Assembly: GCA_903854365.1 (NCBI GenBank)
Contig: CAINWE010000292.1
Span: forward strand, 1 to 6,223
Reading direction: 5' to 3'
Origin: Oligoflexia bacterium
GTDB taxonomy: Bacteria; Bdellovibrionota; UBA1018
Length of the DNA: 6,223 bases
Each line of letters opens with the position of its first letter. The first letter of the stretch is position 1. This document shows positions 5,505-6,223 of the stretch, one piece after another. The notes under the pieces were generated by a model. That model was not told the origin of the DNA, did no database searches, and worked only from the letters and a program-made list of their open reading frames with translations. The position numbers and the translations under genes are program-made.

Positions 5505-5578
5505 GTTAACCACCCCTTTTCATAGAGCATCAAAAAACCGGTTGAACCTGAGGCCAACCTCAACGATCGTCTTTCCTG

Positions 5579-6205
5579 ATGAGTTTCAATCAGAAAAAGA
5601 CCTCCGTGACCTTCGCCGTAGTTCTCAACTTAATCCTCGCTTTTTTAGAGAACTCCAATCCAGCGCACGCTACACTCTCTTTACAAGACCCACCGATTCT
5701 CACCCAAGATCACAGCATCCCTGACGAAACCTGGAGCCTGCACTTTCAGCTGACGACGGTCACCCAACTGCACCCGAGTTTTCGATCACCCTATGAAGGT
5801 AAGAACAGTCTCCACGGCTACTATGAAAATAGAACCTCCCTAACGTCGACTCTATTTTTGGGCCGTACCCTATGGAAAAATGCTGAAATCTATTTCAATC
5901 CTGAACTCGCTGCTGGGAGCGGCGTCAGCGAAACCCGCGGGATCGCGGGCTATAGCAATGGTGAGATTTACCGCGTGGACTCGGCCAATCCCAAGCCCAA
6001 TCTCTCCCGCCTTTACTTGAAGCAAGTTTTTGGCCTCGGGGTAGAAAGGGAGAAAATCGAAGCCGACAAGAATCAGCTCGCCACTCAAGTCGCCGCAAAA
6101 AGACTTACCTTGATCGCCAGAAAATTTAGCCTAAATGATTTTTTTGATCGTAACTCCTATAGTCATGATCCAAGAACCCAGTTTGTGACAGCTCCCACCA
6201 CTTAG
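5579..6205 (+). CDS. OprB-like (carbohydrate-selective/MnoP-like) outer-membrane porin, N-terminal part, interrupted
   Basis: These are the first ~200 residues of an outer-membrane porin of the OprB/carbohydrate-porin type, a family that also includes Mn(2+) porins of the MnoP kind. Residues 1-31 form a signal peptide: KK at 6-7, a hydrophobic core at about 10-23, and a likely signal peptidase I cut after AHA (29-31). Family-like blocks follow: WSLHFQLTTVTQLHP (52-66), PYEGKNSL (71-78), LGRTLWKNAEIYFNPEL (94-110), GIAGYSNGEIYR (121-132), and RLTLIARKFSLNDFFDRNSY (175-194) ending in SHDPRTQF (195-202). After F202 only six unrelated codons remain before a TAG lying inside a hairpin (6194-6222). 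A complete porin of this type would continue for several hundred residues of beta-strands, so this copy cannot form a barrel. No good Shine-Dalgarno sequence precedes the ATG; the start is chosen because it gives the signal peptide. Confidence 0.72.
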   Translation: MSFNQKKTSVTFAVVLNLILAFLENSNPAHATLSLQDPPILTQDHSIPDETWSLHFQLTTVTQLHPSFRSPYEGKNSLHGYYENRTSLTSTLFLGRTLWKNAEIYFNPELAAGSGVSETRGIAGYSNGEIYRVDSANPKPNLSRLYLKQVFGLGVEREKIEADKNQLATQVAAKRLTLIARKFSLNDFFDRNSYSHDPRTQFVTAPTT

Positions 6206-6223
6206 CTTTGCTGAAGTGGGGGC
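6184..6223 (-). mobile_element. Probable end of an IS200/IS605-type element (terminal hairpin), continuing past the right edge
   Basis: The porin's conserved sequence stops at about 6183 and is followed directly by an imperfect hairpin. CCACTTAGC (6198-6206) pairs with GCTGAAGTGG (6210-6219), with loop TTT and a one-base bulge at G6213. An outer CCC/GGG (6194-6196 with 6220-6222) adds three pairs past bulged A6197. Terminal subterminal hairpins with a tiny loop, an unpaired base and a G-rich 3' flank are characteristic of IS200/IS605 and IS1341-type elements, which have no terminal inverted repeats and make no target duplication. The strand is a guess: read on the minus strand, the hairpin resembles a right end. 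The exact boundary (6181-6192) cannot be fixed and no transposase or TnpB is in view. Confidence 0.55.

Larger units (their letters stand above)
5304..5525 (+). pseudogene. Frameshifted coding remnant downstream of the 72-codon ORF
   Basis: A frame offset by +1 from the preceding ORF is open from 5280 to TAG at 5523-5525. It has no ATG start. Read from 5304 it gives 73 residues: a Pro/Lys-rich linker (KAEKNPPSCPPRKTPEPAPP), then the segment RVFKLIYLDGELLNAHIGV followed by GLNILDQRDPV. The latter has the alternation of hydrophobic and polar residues expected of a folded domain. Joined to the upstream ORF it would make a protein of about 145 residues. A third frame is also open across 5302-5430. 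The A7 (5311-5317) and C8 (5356-5363) runs lie exactly here and are likely slippage sites. No family is recognised. The coding claim rests on composition only. Confidence 0.35.
4936..5578. other. Sparsely coding, possibly decayed region between the HDO-like gene and the porin
   Basis: About 640 bases without a confidently real gene. The region holds the AT-rich upstream region of the minus-strand HDO-like gene (about 4936-5000), a hexanucleotide microsatellite, an unknown 72-codon ORF with a possible frameshifted continuation, A7 and C8 runs, and small palindromes upstream of the porin. I see no tRNA, riboswitch or strong intrinsic terminator. The mixture of simple repeats and broken reading frames suggests a remnant or a mutable locus. 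Confidence 0.6.

Noticed and set aside
5497..5724. 75-codon plus-strand ORF overlapping the porin start
   Set aside because: It is a shifted frame of the porin gene with Arg/Ser/His-rich composition and no domain. The porin frame has a signal peptide and family motifs.
6194..6222. Intrinsic transcription terminator for the porin
   Set aside because: The hairpin interrupts a conserved porin block rather than following a natural C-terminus, and no T-tract is visible before the window ends. An IS terminal hairpin fits better, though the following sequence is unseen.

Overview
The window looks like chromosomal DNA of a Gram-negative bacterium. It encodes an outer-membrane porin with a signal peptide, inner-membrane transporters and a valine-degradation-type enzyme. 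I see no marker that fixes the taxon, so no genus is proposed. There are no rRNA or tRNA genes and no CRISPR array.

Left part (1-2082, all minus strand): a tight three-gene operon, read right to left. It holds a 3-hydroxyisobutyryl-CoA hydrolase-like enzyme, a TSUP (TauE/SafE) family permease, and the first 29 codons of a probable DUF1634 membrane protein that runs off the left edge. Both junctions have 4-nt gaps. The TSUP-DUF1634 pair is a recurrent neighbourhood and may form one transport unit.

Middle (2201-4137, plus strand): an HdeD/DUF308 membrane protein is transcribed divergently from the operon across a 118-bp gap. An NCS2 nucleobase/ascorbate-type permease follows it. This permease keeps most family landmarks but has Ala where purine/pyrimidine transporters have Gln or Glu in TM10. 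Each of these two genes has an inverted repeat just before its start.

Next (4102-4935, minus strand) is a heme-oxygenase/TenA-like all-helical protein with H/E-rich motifs like those of diiron oxidases. Its 3' end overlaps that of the NCS2 gene by 36 nt, convergently.

Right part (4936-6223) is sparsely coding and looks decayed or plastic. It holds a perfect (CATCAA)5 microsatellite, a 72-codon ORF of unknown function, and a second open stretch in another frame that reads like its frameshifted continuation. A7 and C8 homopolymer runs and small palindromes are also present. The last gene is an OprB-like porin with a good signal peptide, cut off after its conserved SHDPRTQF block. What follows is a 12-bp imperfect hairpin resembling the terminal hairpin of IS200/IS605-type elements, so the porin was probably broken by insertion of an element lying mostly outside the window.

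No complete novel system is evident. The points most worth checking are the porin/IS junction, the variant NCS2 binding site, the His-rich HDO-like protein, and the frameshifted, repeat-laden unknown locus.
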